From assembly GCA_937896065.1 (NCBI GenBank), contig CALBLI010000060.1:23920-87919 (forward strand): a stretch of 64,000 bases of DNA, in the 5' to 3' direction. Source of the stretch: an uncultured Caryophanales bacterium. GTDB taxonomy: Bacteria; Bacillota_I; Bacilli_A; RFN20; CAG-288. Of this stretch, positions 43,526-53,277 are shown one piece after another. The translations under genes and the position numbers were made by a program. Numbering within the stretch: position 1 is the stretch's first letter; every line of letters starts with the position of its first letter. The notes beneath the pieces are model-generated. The model had not been told where the DNA came from and did no database searches. It saw only the letters and a list, made by a program, of their open reading frames with translations.

Positions 43526-44594
43526 AACCGATTCACTGTTTAACGTATTTTGCACTCTTAATAATCTAGATAAAGCATCATCTTTAAAGATGTTACCCAT
43601 CTATTTAAAGGCTTGTAAAGAATTAAATGCTGATGATTCTTTTGAAGGGTTATCAATGAAGAATGAAATTTTAAATTTCATTTTTGGCGAATTAAATTCA
43701 CCTGTTTCTTCTTTAAATGAAGATGAGATAGTAGAAAGTGTCATTCTTAAATATAAATCTATTTTCGTCAAACATAAATTGGATGCCGAAGATATATACA
43801 TGCCTATTTCTAATAATTTAAAAGTTACCAATAATTTCTTTATCGACTTAAATTCACCACATTGTAAAACCGATCCTCGTTATTCATTAATCAATGATTT
43901 ATATAATACTATCTTTAAAAAGATAGATGCTTTTTCAACCATGATTGCTATAAAAATGTATACTGAAGCTTTTGTTTCTTGGAGAACAATTCACGAGAGT
44001 GAATGTATCATCAAACTACTTACAACTGGTGGGATAGAAATACAAGATGCTTATATTAAACATATCGCTTATAATAATGCATATCGCAATCCTGAATCAT
44101 TTACAGTTGAAGAAAATGATTTAACTTTTGAAAAATTAAAAAGCGAAATGAAGTCACACAATTTAAAAAGTAAAGACATGAAAAAATTCATTGAATATGG
44201 ATGGATTTATAAATATAAAACAAATGAAGAGATTAAGCTTAATTTTAGAGATGGTGTTGAAAAATTAGCGAATCTTAGAAAATACAATCAGATTTATGAA
44301 GGAGCTAGCGAACTTGTTCATTCTTCATCAACCTTCTTTTATGTCAATGATGATTTTTGTAGAGATTTAGCTCTGTCAATGACTTACAAAACAGCACTCA
44401 GAGTCTATCAATCATTCCATGATTATTTTAAAAACTACTTTAATAAAAAAGAAGTAGAGGATAAATACCTCTACTTCATTAAATTATTAAATGATACAAT
44501 AACTTTCATAAATAAAGACTTCGACGAAGAGAGTATTTATGACGATAGTCAAATTGAAACTTATGAAAATTATAAAAAGAGTTACGATAGTTAA
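43512..44594 (+). CDS. hypothetical protein, possibly DUF5677-related
   Basis: 360 residues from ATG 43512, which lies inside the end of the flavoprotein gene. Mostly helical. The segment AFVSWRTIHESECIIKLL (about 163-180) and the later QIYEGASELVHSSSTFF resemble the DUF5677 pattern (R.L.E....L.. then Y...S..VH). No catalytic motif is known for that family. 3' end overlaps the convergent DUF3899-like gene by 4 nt. Confidence 0.6.
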   Translation: MKENKTDSLFNVFCTLNNLDKASSLKMLPIYLKACKELNADDSFEGLSMKNEILNFIFGELNSPVSSLNEDEIVESVILKYKSIFVKHKLDAEDIYMPISNNLKVTNNFFIDLNSPHCKTDPRYSLINDLYNTIFKKIDAFSTMIAIKMYTEAFVSWRTIHESECIIKLLTTGGIEIQDAYIKHIAYNNAYRNPESFTVEENDLTFEKLKSEMKSHNLKSKDMKKFIEYGWIYKYKTNEEIKLNFRDGVEKLANLRKYNQIYEGASELVHSSSTFFYVNDDFCRDLALSMTYKTALRVYQSFHDYFKNYFNKKEVEDKYLYFIKLLNDTITFINKDFDEESIYDDSQIETYENYKKSYDS

Positions 44595-44998
44595 TATTTG
44601 ATACAAAGTCTGATAGCAAGTGCAGCAATAAGCCAAATAAGAGCAAAAACTAAATAGACCAAAAATGCTAATTTGTTTTCTTTTCTAGTTACCATTTTTT
44701 TGTTTTTATAATCGATCAAATCATCATATTCTCTGATTGAACCTTTTCTCAGTGATTGGAGAATGGAAACAAATCCATATCCTGCAAAATCAAAGAAACC
44801 ATGATAATTTAAAATTGAAAATATTGAAAGAGCAAGTAATACACAACCGGGTATAAAAGTTGCATCACAAGCTTTTATAAGCGATTTATCTGATAAAAGA
44901 TATATAGGTAAAAAGATTGCTAAACCAATAGCTACAGAAAAAATGTATCTGAATACTTTTTGAAATAATTTACTTGCAAAAATATCTTTGATATTCAT
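44591..44998 (-). CDS. DUF3899-like membrane protein, last gene of opp1
   Basis: 135 residues, three membrane helices (about 14-37, 47-65, 110-132) with HGFFDFAGYGF between helices 2 and 3, the feature that recalls DUF3899. Its ATG (44998) overlaps the oppF stop (TGATG), so it is coupled to the transporter genes. Function unknown. Confidence 0.6.
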   Translation of the reverse strand: MNIKDIFASKLFQKVFRYIFSVAIGLAIFLPIYLLSDKSLIKACDATFIPGCVLLALSIFSILNYHGFFDFAGYGFVSILQSLRKGSIREYDDLIDYKNKKMVTRKENKLAFLVYLVFALIWLIAALAIRLCIKY

Positions 44999-46323
44999 CA
45001 GTTACTTTCATTTCTTTTTCTATCGAGCTCATCAATCTCTTGACGATATTTTTCCATCTCTTCAGAATTTGCTAGTATCCAATGGCCAGGTTCAATTTCT
45101 TGAAACCATGGTTTTTCTTTTGAATAATCATGAGCTGTACTTGGATCATATTTGATTCTTTCTCTTCTTCTTTCACCAAGTGGATTTGGTTTTGGAATAG
45201 CTGAAAGAAGTGACTTGGTATATGGATGTAAAGGATGAGCAAAAAGTTCATCAGAAGATGCTCTTTCAACCATATCACCAAAATACATGACACCGATTGT
45301 ATCACAGAAGTATTTAACAACTGATAAGTCATGAGCAATAAAAAGTATTGAAAGATTTCTAGTATGCTTTAGTTCATTTAACAAATTGATGATTTGAGCA
45401 CGAATTGAAACGTCAAGTGCTGAAATTGGTTCATCACAAATAAGAAGTTTAGGATCCATTATTAATGCTCTTGCAATACCAATTCTTTGTCTTTGACCGC
45501 CAGAGAACTCATGGGGATATCTAGAGCAGTAATCTTCAATAAGTCCAACTTCATTTAAAGCTTCAACAACTTTTAAATGATTTTCTTTTCGATTGTAATG
45601 ACCTGATATTTTTAATCCTTCTTGAATGATATCTTCAACAGTCATTCTTGGATCAAGAGAATCAATAGGATCTTGGAAAATCATTTGGATCTCACGCATG
45701 AGTTTCTTATCGACTTTGCGATTATCATGATTTATTTGTTTAATTCTTTCTTTTTGCTCTTTGACAGTGTTATTTATTCTTTCTTTTATTTCAGAAATCT
45801 TAGTATTTTTTTCATCCTCAGTTAAAGAAGAATCGGCTTGAATCTTTTTGATCTCTTCATTACCTTTGATTCTAACCCATTTGATTTCTTTTTCATTCCA
45901 TCGTTTACCAGCAGCAATTCTGGTACCTTTATAATAGATAGAACCAGAAGTTATCTTATTCAATCTGATAATCGATCTACCAGTTGTTGATTTACCGCAT
46001 CCTGATTCACCAACTAGACCAAAGCATTCACCATTTTTAATTTGAAATGATACATTGTGAACGGCTTTTAAATAGAATTTATTTGGGAATTTACCCATTG
46101 GGAAGAAAACTTTCAAATGGTTGACTGATAAGATGATATTTTTATCTAAATATTCTTGCCTGAATTTGTTAGATGAATGATTTTCATGTTCTCTAGAATC
46201 TTCTTCAAATTCACTATTAGCTGTGACTACCCTTTTATCACCTGATGCAGAATAATCAGGACTGGAATTGAGCTCTTGGATAGCTTTTTCATTAGGAGAA
46301 ATATTTTCATTAATTTCTTTCAT
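44998..46323 (-). CDS. oppF: oligopeptide ABC transporter ATPase OppF (opp1)
   Basis: 441 residues, longer than typical 310-330. A 60-residue acidic N-terminal extension, Walker A GESGCGKST (104-112), a Lys/Glu-rich coiled-coil insertion (about 138-203) before the Q-loop FQDP (216-219), signature SGGQRQR, Walker [13 protein letters not shown], and the C-terminal oligopeptide domain (HPYTKSLLSAIPKPNP). GAGGAAG before ATG; overlaps oppD by 14 nt. Confidence 0.95.
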   Translation of the reverse strand: MKEINENISPNEKAIQELNSSPDYSASGDKRVVTANSEFEEDSREHENHSSNKFRQEYLDKNIILSVNHLKVFFPMGKFPNKFYLKAVHNVSFQIKNGECFGLVGESGCGKSTTGRSIIRLNKITSGSIYYKGTRIAAGKRWNEKEIKWVRIKGNEEIKKIQADSSLTEDEKNTKISEIKERINNTVKEQKERIKQINHDNRKVDKKLMREIQMIFQDPIDSLDPRMTVEDIIQEGLKISGHYNRKENHLKVVEALNEVGLIEDYCSRYPHEFSGGQRQRIGIARALIMDPKLLICDEPISALDVSIRAQIINLLNELKHTRNLSILFIAHDLSVVKYFCDTIGVMYFGDMVERASSDELFAHPLHPYTKSLLSAIPKPNPLGERRRERIKYDPSTAHDYSKEKPWFQEIEPGHWILANSEEMEKYRQEIDELDRKRNESN

Positions 46324-47899
46324 ATTCTTCTTCCTCCTTTATTGATTGTTCAATTCTTTCAGTGACAATTTTTGGTGGTTCAATATGTGGTGCATTTTCA
46401 TGAAGAAGCCATGTTGCAGCGTAATGAGTATCTGAAAGTTTGAAAAATGGTGGTTCATACTGATAATCTATTTCTAAAGCATATCTATTTCTATCAGCAA
46501 AAGCATCACCTTTTGGTGGGTTGACTAGATTTGGTGGAGTCCCTGGAATTGCTTCCAATTTCTCTTTGGAGTTAATATCAGGAATTGAAGAAAGAAGTGC
46601 CCATGTATAAGGATTTTTGGGTTCATAGAATACTTCCATGGCGGTACCAATTTCAACAATCTTACCAGCATACATAACAGCGATTCTATCAGCCATATTA
46701 GCAACAACTCCTAAATCATGAGTGATAAAGATAATTGACATATTTCTTTCTTTCTTGAGTCTATTGATAAGTTCAAGAATTTGAGCTTGAATAGTAACAT
46801 CAAGTGCGGTTGTTGGTTCATCACAGATGAGCAAATCAGGGTTAGCAGTCAAAGCAATAGCAATGACTATTCTTTGTCTCATACCACCTGAGAATTCAAA
46901 TGGATATTGATTGAATCTTTGCTCAGGATTATTTATACCAACCTCTCTCATAACTTCAAGAGCCATTTTTTTAGCATCTTTTTTTCTAACTTTAAACTGT
47001 TTATAGAAATTTTCTTCAAGTTCTTTAATTTGGCTATTGATTTGTTGTCTATCTTCATCAGATGCAGCATCTTTTAGTTTATTTTCTAAAAGTGCTTTTT
47101 CATGCTTATATTCAGAAACAATCAATGTCTTATAAAGTTTTACTTCTCCTCTTGCAATCTTTTTTTGCTTGTTTAAATCTTTTAAAAGAGAAGGTTTAAC
47201 TTGATAGAATTCATTTTTTAATTTTGAAACTTCTTCTCTATCTCTTTTGATGATTTCTTTATATTCTTTTTTGATTTCTAATTTTGTTTTCTTTTCAAAT
47301 TCAACAATTTTAGCTTTTTCTTCACCATCTCTTTTCATTTTATAGACATCAGATGATAAATTTTTCATCTTTTCAGTGTAATAAAAATCAGCTTCAGTTT
47401 TTAATTTGATTTTACCCTGCGTATACTTTGTCTCTGCATTCTTATAAGCAATAAGTTGTGGTGAAATTAAATCCATATATCTTTTTTTCAAGATATTTCT
47501 ATTGATCATTGTTGTTTCAATGATTTGTTTTCCTACTTTCATAATAGGATTTAAAGATGAAAGAGGATCTTGGAAGATCATACCAATTTTATTTCCACGA
47601 ATTCTATGAAATTCATCTTCAGAAATTTTAGTTAAATCTTCACCTTCATAAATAGCTTCACCTTTATCAATAATAGCTTCATTTGCTAAAATACCCATTA
47701 AAGCTTTACAGACTGTTGATTTTCCACATCCTGATTCACCGACTATACAAAGGGTTTCACCTTTGTATAAATCGAATGAAACTCCTCTAACTGCTTTAAC
47801 AATGCCTGCATCAGATTTGAAGGAAATGTGAAGATCTTTAATTTCTAAAACTTTTTGAGAGTTATTATAATCAACTCTATTATATTTATCAAAATTCAT
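46310..47899 (-). CDS. oppD: oligopeptide ABC transporter ATPase OppD with coiled-coil insertion (opp1)
   Basis: 529 residues from ATG 47899 (GTG 47908 possible; AAGGAAG upstream). Walker A GESGCGKST (about 54-62), Q-loop FQDPLSSLNP (about 109-118), then an insertion of about 170 residues (about 135-305), Lys/Glu-rich and strongly helical, before SGGMRQR, LLICDEPTTALD and the C-terminal oligo_HPY domain (PYTWALLSSIP). Ordinary OppD is about 330-350 residues. Directly after oppC. Confidence 0.95.
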   Translation of the reverse strand: MNFDKYNRVDYNNSQKVLEIKDLHISFKSDAGIVKAVRGVSFDLYKGETLCIVGESGCGKSTVCKALMGILANEAIIDKGEAIYEGEDLTKISEDEFHRIRGNKIGMIFQDPLSSLNPIMKVGKQIIETTMINRNILKKRYMDLISPQLIAYKNAETKYTQGKIKLKTEADFYYTEKMKNLSSDVYKMKRDGEEKAKIVEFEKKTKLEIKKEYKEIIKRDREEVSKLKNEFYQVKPSLLKDLNKQKKIARGEVKLYKTLIVSEYKHEKALLENKLKDAASDEDRQQINSQIKELEENFYKQFKVRKKDAKKMALEVMREVGINNPEQRFNQYPFEFSGGMRQRIVIAIALTANPDLLICDEPTTALDVTIQAQILELINRLKKERNMSIIFITHDLGVVANMADRIAVMYAGKIVEIGTAMEVFYEPKNPYTWALLSSIPDINSKEKLEAIPGTPPNLVNPPKGDAFADRNRYALEIDYQYEPPFFKLSDTHYAATWLLHENAPHIEPPKIVTERIEQSIKEEEEYERN

Positions 47900-47900
47900 A

Positions 47901-49763
47901 TTACTCACTTCCTTTCAATGATGGATTTAAAGCATCTCTTAAGCCATTGCCAAATAAGTTGAAGCAAATGAGCATCACTGCTAGTAAAGCTGCTGGGAAA
48001 ATAAGCAAATATTGATTAGATGCAATATTTACTTGATTAGTAGATAAGATATTACCTAATGAGGCTTTGCCAGATAAACCTATTCCTAAATAAGCGATTG
48101 TTGCTTCAGAATAGATGACACCTGGAATCATCAAAACAGATGAAGTGATAATAGTTCCCAAAGAGTTAGGTAATATGTGTTTAAAAATAAGTCTAGTGTC
48201 ACTAGCACCAAGTGATCTTGACGCTAGTACATATTCACGCCGTTTGAACCTATAAAATTGCGTACGTGTAATACCTGATGTTGATATCCATCCTGTCATG
48301 CACATTGCAAGCATAAAGACTGAAAATGTTTGCCCCATTTTTAAAACCATCAATGTAATCAAAATAATTGAAGGAATATTAGATAGTATTTCAACAAATC
48401 TTTCCATTACTAGGTCGACTGTACCACCAAAATATCCTTCAATAGCACCAAAACACAGACCGAAAATGAAGCAAATAGCAGAAATAATAACAGCTATAGC
48501 TAGTGAGTTTCTAGTACCTTCAAATACATACTTTAACATGTCAACGCCATCAGCATCTGTTCCAAAAACATGATAGGGCATTGTTTTGTAACCTTTTTGC
48601 TTATAAGATGAGACAATTGTTTTAATAGTAATGACTGTAATACCGCCTGCTGATTCAACATCTTGACTTATAACATCAGTAATTGGGCATGTATCTTTGA
48701 GAGCTTTAAATGAAGAAATGCCAACGTCAAAGTCATACTCAATATCACCACTTTCTATAAGTTTTTCAAAGTCAAGTTTTGAATAGATATATTCTAAGCT
48801 ACCATAAGCAACAGAATAAGGATCATATGTAAATGAGCATAATGTAATCTCAGCCTGCGATAAACCAGATAAATTAGCACTATTTATTGAGATTTTTTTA
48901 TTTAATAAAGCAGAATTTGCATCATCAAATGAAAATTCACTCACATTACTTCCGTTGACTTTAAAACTAAAGTTCTTGACAAATACACCAATCATTTTCT
49001 CATCATCAACAGCATTTATACCTATTCTCAGGCTACAATTTTCAAGTAAATTTGCATCAACATTTGAAATCTTATCGCTGACATCAATGGTATTTTGCCC
49101 ATATTGAGATGAGTTTAAAAGTTCAATAACTTGATCATCTTTACTTAAGGCAACATAATATGGCACAGCATCATATTGTTGTAAAACATGTGAATCAATT
49201 TCATAAGATAATTCAATATTATCACTTGGGTTTAATGTATATGTACTTGATGACCAAACATATTCACTTTTACCACTTGAACCGATTCTTATATATCCAC
49301 CTTTAGCAAATTTATTAGTGGTATTTTCAATTGTGCCACTATATGTTGAAAGAGAACCATTTAAAATAGCTGAAACTTGATAATTACCATCTGGTAATTC
49401 AGTTTCTGGATTATATACTATATCTTTATATTTTTTTGTACCATCCCAAAACCCTGTACCAGCTGAGAAAATTTTAGGAGGTAAATATTGAGTTCCACTC
49501 ACTTTACCGGTTGTATCAAATGGTAAAGCGGCTGGTAAAATCAAAGATAGTAAAACAATTATTCCAAGAATAATTGTTGATACTAAGGCTGCCTTACTTT
49601 TGGCAAATCTTTTTAGTGCATCTTTGATAAATGTTGTTGGTTTAGTTGATAATTTTGTGTCATGGATTACTTGATCTCTTTGTTTTAATTTGAAGGAATC
49701 TTCATTTAAAACAATATCATGTTGCTGATTGGAGCTATCTAAATAACTATAATTTTGTTCCAT
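47901..49763 (-). CDS. oppC: oligopeptide permease OppC with large extracytoplasmic domain (opp1)
   Basis: 620 residues, twice the usual 300. N-terminal cytoplasmic part, TM1 (about 56-78), then about 310 extracytoplasmic residues (80-395) rich in Ser/Tyr/Asn with the look of one or two beta-sandwich domains, then YHVFGTDADGVDM (the motif that normally follows TM1 closely) and five membrane helices with the EAA loop (YVLASRSLGASDTRLIFKHILPN in family terms). Translocation channel with OppB. GGGGGAG before ATG. Confidence 0.93.
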   Translation of the reverse strand: MEQNYSYLDSSNQQHDIVLNEDSFKLKQRDQVIHDTKLSTKPTTFIKDALKRFAKSKAALVSTIILGIIVLLSLILPAALPFDTTGKVSGTQYLPPKIFSAGTGFWDGTKKYKDIVYNPETELPDGNYQVSAILNGSLSTYSGTIENTTNKFAKGGYIRIGSSGKSEYVWSSSTYTLNPSDNIELSYEIDSHVLQQYDAVPYYVALSKDDQVIELLNSSQYGQNTIDVSDKISNVDANLLENCSLRIGINAVDDEKMIGVFVKNFSFKVNGSNVSEFSFDDANSALLNKKISINSANLSGLSQAEITLCSFTYDPYSVAYGSLEYIYSKLDFEKLIESGDIEYDFDVGISSFKALKDTCPITDVISQDVESAGGITVITIKTIVSSYKQKGYKTMPYHVFGTDADGVDMLKYVFEGTRNSLAIAVIISAICFIFGLCFGAIEGYFGGTVDLVMERFVEILSNIPSIILITLMVLKMGQTFSVFMLAMCMTGWISTSGITRTQFYRFKRREYVLASRSLGASDTRLIFKHILPNSLGTIITSSVLMIPGVIYSEATIAYLGIGLSGKASLGNILSTNQVNIASNQYLLIFPAALLAVMLICFNLFGNGLRDALNPSLKGSE

Positions 49764-49764
49764 A

Positions 49765-50808
49765 TTATTTCTTCTCCCCCATTCTAATTCTAGGATCTAA
49801 GAATCCATATGATAAATCAAGAACAATACTTGCAAGTAACCCAATCATTGTAAATATTGCCATATCAACCATTAGCAGGTTATAATCTCTTTTATTTAAG
49901 GCATCAATAAATACTGTTCCTATACCTGGAATGTTGTATAAAGACTCTAAAATCATTGAACCTGATAAAACACCAATAATTTCAGCTAAAATACTAGGTA
50001 AAATAGGAACCATAGCATTTCTTAAAGCATGTCTTATAACAGCTTGCCTTTTGGTTAACCCTTTTGTTCTAGCAAGAAGCAAATAATCTGATGATAAAAC
50101 ATCACATAATTCTGCTCTTGTAAAACGACAATATCCACAAATTGCTCCTAATGAAAGTGCAATAACTGGAATAATATATCCCAAAGCTTTTTGACCTAAT
50201 GAATGATAACTCTTTGGCCATTCTGTAGGTAGCCATTTTAAATTATAACCAAATATCATAATCATAAATGTGATTAAGACAAATGAAGGAACTGAAATCA
50301 AAATCATAACAACTGTTGAAATGACGTTATCAGTTGTTTTATTTTTATTTAAGGCAGCTACAATTCCAAGTAATATGCCAAGTGGAACTGATATGATAAC
50401 AGCAATAACATTTACTTTGATTGTATATGGTAAACCTCTTAAGATAATATCCATACAATTCTTACCAACATCAACTGAATATGATGTACCCCAATCCCAT
50501 CTAGTAAATATTGCCTTTAACCATGAACCATATTGATCCATTATAGGTCTATTATAATAATAATATGTAGTTGATGAATTTAAGAGTTTTACTGAAGCAA
50601 TAGGATTTCCATAACCAGTAATTAGTGATGTTGATTCTATCAAGTAGCCGTTAGAAACTTGCGTTTTTAAAAATGCTAATTTAACTTCTGGTGTCGTTCC
50701 TTGTGGAATATCCATTGGTAAAGTTTTCATCAGCAAAAATGTTAATGTTAAAATTATAAACAAAGAAATGAACGCTAAGACGACTCTTTTTATAACATAT
50801 TTTGTCAT
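49765..50808 (-). CDS. oppB: oligopeptide permease OppB (opp1)
   Basis: 347 residues from ATG 50808; GGAGG lies 5 nt upstream and the frame above it is part of that site. Six membrane helices, EAA loop (DYLLLARTKGLTKRQAVIRHALRNA region, about 230-255), GSMILESLYNIPGIG and DPRIRMG at the C-terminus. Extracytoplasmic segment after TM1 about 80 residues, the ordinary form. Confidence 0.95.
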   Translation of the reverse strand: MTKYVIKRVVLAFISLFIILTLTFLLMKTLPMDIPQGTTPEVKLAFLKTQVSNGYLIESTSLITGYGNPIASVKLLNSSTTYYYYNRPIMDQYGSWLKAIFTRWDWGTSYSVDVGKNCMDIILRGLPYTIKVNVIAVIISVPLGILLGIVAALNKNKTTDNVISTVVMILISVPSFVLITFMIMIFGYNLKWLPTEWPKSYHSLGQKALGYIIPVIALSLGAICGYCRFTRAELCDVLSSDYLLLARTKGLTKRQAVIRHALRNAMVPILPSILAEIIGVLSGSMILESLYNIPGIGTVFIDALNKRDYNLLMVDMAIFTMIGLLASIVLDLSYGFLDPRIRMGEKK

Positions 50809-50842
50809 TTGCACCTCCATTTTTTAATAGCATAACACGAAA

Positions 50843-50877
50843 GTAAAGGAAAACACCATTTTGATGCTTTCCTTTAC
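50843..50877 (-). terminator. intercistronic hairpin between oppA1 and oppB1
   Basis: GTAAAGGAAA (50843-50852) pairs with TTTCCTTTAC (50868-50877), 10-bp stem, 15-nt loop. On the reverse strand TTTCG follows, so it may be a leaky terminator or a 3' stabiliser that raises oppA relative to oppBCDF. The opp2 operon has the same arrangement. Confidence 0.6.
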
Positions 50878-50916
50878 AAATTTTTTTATTGTTAAAGAAT
50901 CAATACTAAAAAATTA

Positions 50917-53262
50917 TTATTCTTTTCCATTTGTTGATGGAGTTTGTGGAGGCACATAAACACCATTTTCAACAACAACACTTTCACCTGACTCAACTGC
51001 TAAGAAGATAGCATGCATTGAATATGAATATCCATCATGTATGATACCGCCTTCACCAGTATCTGCATCAGTTGAAACGCCAACAGACATTTGAAGTCCA
51101 TAATCGAATGAATCAACATAGACACCAGTCATACCGAATGCATCGCCAGTGCTACCAGTGATACCACCCCAGCAAAGATCATAGCAACCAGATGCTAAAA
51201 TAGCATAAATATCACTTGTTTTTGTAGGTGCTGGTAAGATATTAACATCTAATTTATAGCCATAATCAGCATTAGCTGAATTAAAAGCATCTTCGATGAA
51301 AGCTTCAACTTTACTACCCCAATTCTTCTTTTGACTATCAGCAGCAAGCTGCATATTAATGGTAACAGTTTTAGGATTTTCTTTAGTACCTCTAGTATAC
51401 TTACCTCCAGTTGTTAAATCATCCATTGCCTTTTTGAATTTTTGTTGGGCAACAGCACGATTGTATCCATATGTTTTAGGTGACCAATCCTTCATTGCTC
51501 TAGCATGTGCAGCAGTCTTAGAATAACTGACATTGCTGCTAATATCCATGACATAAGCTTCAGCTAACCAATCACAGCTTGGTGTAACCATCAAATCATT
51601 TGCAAGAGAGGCTCTATCAATAGCAAAATAAATGCCATCAAGGAAATCCATATTTGACATAACTGGCTTGTGTTGATATGCATTTGCTTTTGTAGCATCA
51701 TATGTATAACTTGACTGATTTTTCCAGTTACTACCATTTGCACCAAATACCTCTTGCCATCTTTGCTCAGTTGTTGAATTGACTTGAAGTTGAGTGGTAG
51801 ATGTTGAACCTGTTATATATTTTCCAGGTTTACTTCCTTCCCACTGAGATTTCTGATCAGATGGAATAGAAGCAGTATCTAATTTATTTGATAAATACTC
51901 TTGGTACATCATTGTAATACCAGCATCATCTTTCCAAGCAGTATTAATTTTATAAACATATCCTTCGATAGCATATACTTCATATTTGTCATTGTTTTCA
52001 AGTACACGATCAATAAAATTATCATTTCTTTTCAAAACAATTTCACGATCTGTGCCAGTCCCTGAATCGAATGTTTTTAATGAATATGCACCGGATGAAA
52101 GCAATGAATCTTTAGGTGTTAAATCAAAAGCCTCAATGTTTTTACCATAATTTTGTGGTTTAAAAGTACCATTATAATCAGTGACTAATTTATAAAAATC
52201 AACATTCATTGGTGAAAGTGAAAGTTGCATCATGACATCAAATTTAGTCATGGTTGATTTAAATTCAAATTCAATTGTTGTATCATCAATCAATTTAATG
52301 CCGACTTTTTTAAATTCTGTATTATCAGCATCTGAAAAAACTTTTTTATCAGCAGTTGCTTTATTATATGCTGCACCACCTACAAATCTTGATACGTATT
52401 GACCAGCATAAGAATACTTATTCATACCATTTAACATAGCTTGATAAGAGTCAACAAAGTCTTTAGCTGTTATTTTCTTACCTTCAAAACTACTGATTGC
52501 AGTACCTTTAACTGACTTATCACTCAATGTATGATAGACCATGTTGTTATCATTTCTAACTTTGATACGCCATTTAGTAGCAGTATTAGTTTCTGAATCA
52601 AAATTGAGAGGTTCTGGTTCACTTTCAGCCATTGATGAGTACCATTCATATTCAGCTTTATAGCCACCATTACCATCTTTTACAAGTCTTTGACCATATA
52701 AAGAACCTGACAATTGGCTAATGAAATCACTAGATAACGAATTGTTTGAATCAAATGGGTTTAATCCTTCAGTAACACCATCGCTTAAGCCATCATGAAA
52801 GTATTTTCTATAAGCTTCATTAGGTTCAGCATCAGCGGTTAAATCACTTGTGATTTTTCCTTCTCGTGCAGTACCAAAACCATAGTTGATAACATAAGTA
52901 CCATTTGTAGGTAATTTAATACGTGGATTAATTAAAGTCCATGAGCCATTTCCAAAAATAGGGACACCAAGAAGATGATTCTTCATTGCCCAGGATTCAG
53001 TATCACCTAAAAGACTAGCCTTTTCTTGAGAAGAAAGTCCTGATAAATTGATGCCTTGGCTACCAGTAGATTTAGCACCTTTATAGGCTTGATTAACATG
53101 TGCATCATCGTAGTCTTTCCAAACTTGAGAATCTTCAGTTGGAGTAACAGTACCACTAGATGTTTTGTTGCCACTACTATTGCCACCATCTTTCTTACAA
53201 GATGTTACGCTAAAAGCACATAATGTAGAAAGTAATAATAGACTTAATTTTTTAACTTTCAT
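50917..53262 (-). CDS. oppA: oligopeptide-binding lipoprotein OppA (opp1)
   Basis: 781 residues from ATG 53262 (GGAGG 9 nt upstream). Lipoprotein signal LLSTLCAFSVTSC with Cys about 21, then Lys/Ser/Gly linker. SBP_bac_5 features: KITAKDFVDSYQAMLNG (ADDF element), DDTTIEFEF, SGAYSLKTFD..REIVLKRNDNF, and a C-terminal DLCWGGITGSTGD block in place of the usual WGPDYxDPxTYL. Longer than a typical OppA (540-600). Head of the opp1 operon. Confidence 0.93.
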   Translation of the reverse strand: MKVKKLSLLLLSTLCAFSVTSCKKDGGNSSGNKTSSGTVTPTEDSQVWKDYDDAHVNQAYKGAKSTGSQGINLSGLSSQEKASLLGDTESWAMKNHLLGVPIFGNGSWTLINPRIKLPTNGTYVINYGFGTAREGKITSDLTADAEPNEAYRKYFHDGLSDGVTEGLNPFDSNNSLSSDFISQLSGSLYGQRLVKDGNGGYKAEYEWYSSMAESEPEPLNFDSETNTATKWRIKVRNDNNMVYHTLSDKSVKGTAISSFEGKKITAKDFVDSYQAMLNGMNKYSYAGQYVSRFVGGAAYNKATADKKVFSDADNTEFKKVGIKLIDDTTIEFEFKSTMTKFDVMMQLSLSPMNVDFYKLVTDYNGTFKPQNYGKNIEAFDLTPKDSLLSSGAYSLKTFDSGTGTDREIVLKRNDNFIDRVLENNDKYEVYAIEGYVYKINTAWKDDAGITMMYQEYLSNKLDTASIPSDQKSQWEGSKPGKYITGSTSTTQLQVNSTTEQRWQEVFGANGSNWKNQSSYTYDATKANAYQHKPVMSNMDFLDGIYFAIDRASLANDLMVTPSCDWLAEAYVMDISSNVSYSKTAAHARAMKDWSPKTYGYNRAVAQQKFKKAMDDLTTGGKYTRGTKENPKTVTINMQLAADSQKKNWGSKVEAFIEDAFNSANADYGYKLDVNILPAPTKTSDIYAILASGCYDLCWGGITGSTGDAFGMTGVYVDSFDYGLQMSVGVSTDADTGEGGIIHDGYSYSMHAIFLAVESGESVVVENGVYVPPQTPSTNGKE

Positions 53263-53277
53263 AATTTTAACCTCCAA

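Noticed and set aside
44451..44477. 10-bp hairpin GAAGTAGAGG / CCTCTACTTC
   Set aside because: It lies well inside the DUF5677-like gene, 117 nt before the stop and without a T tract; a chance coding repeat is the simpler reading.
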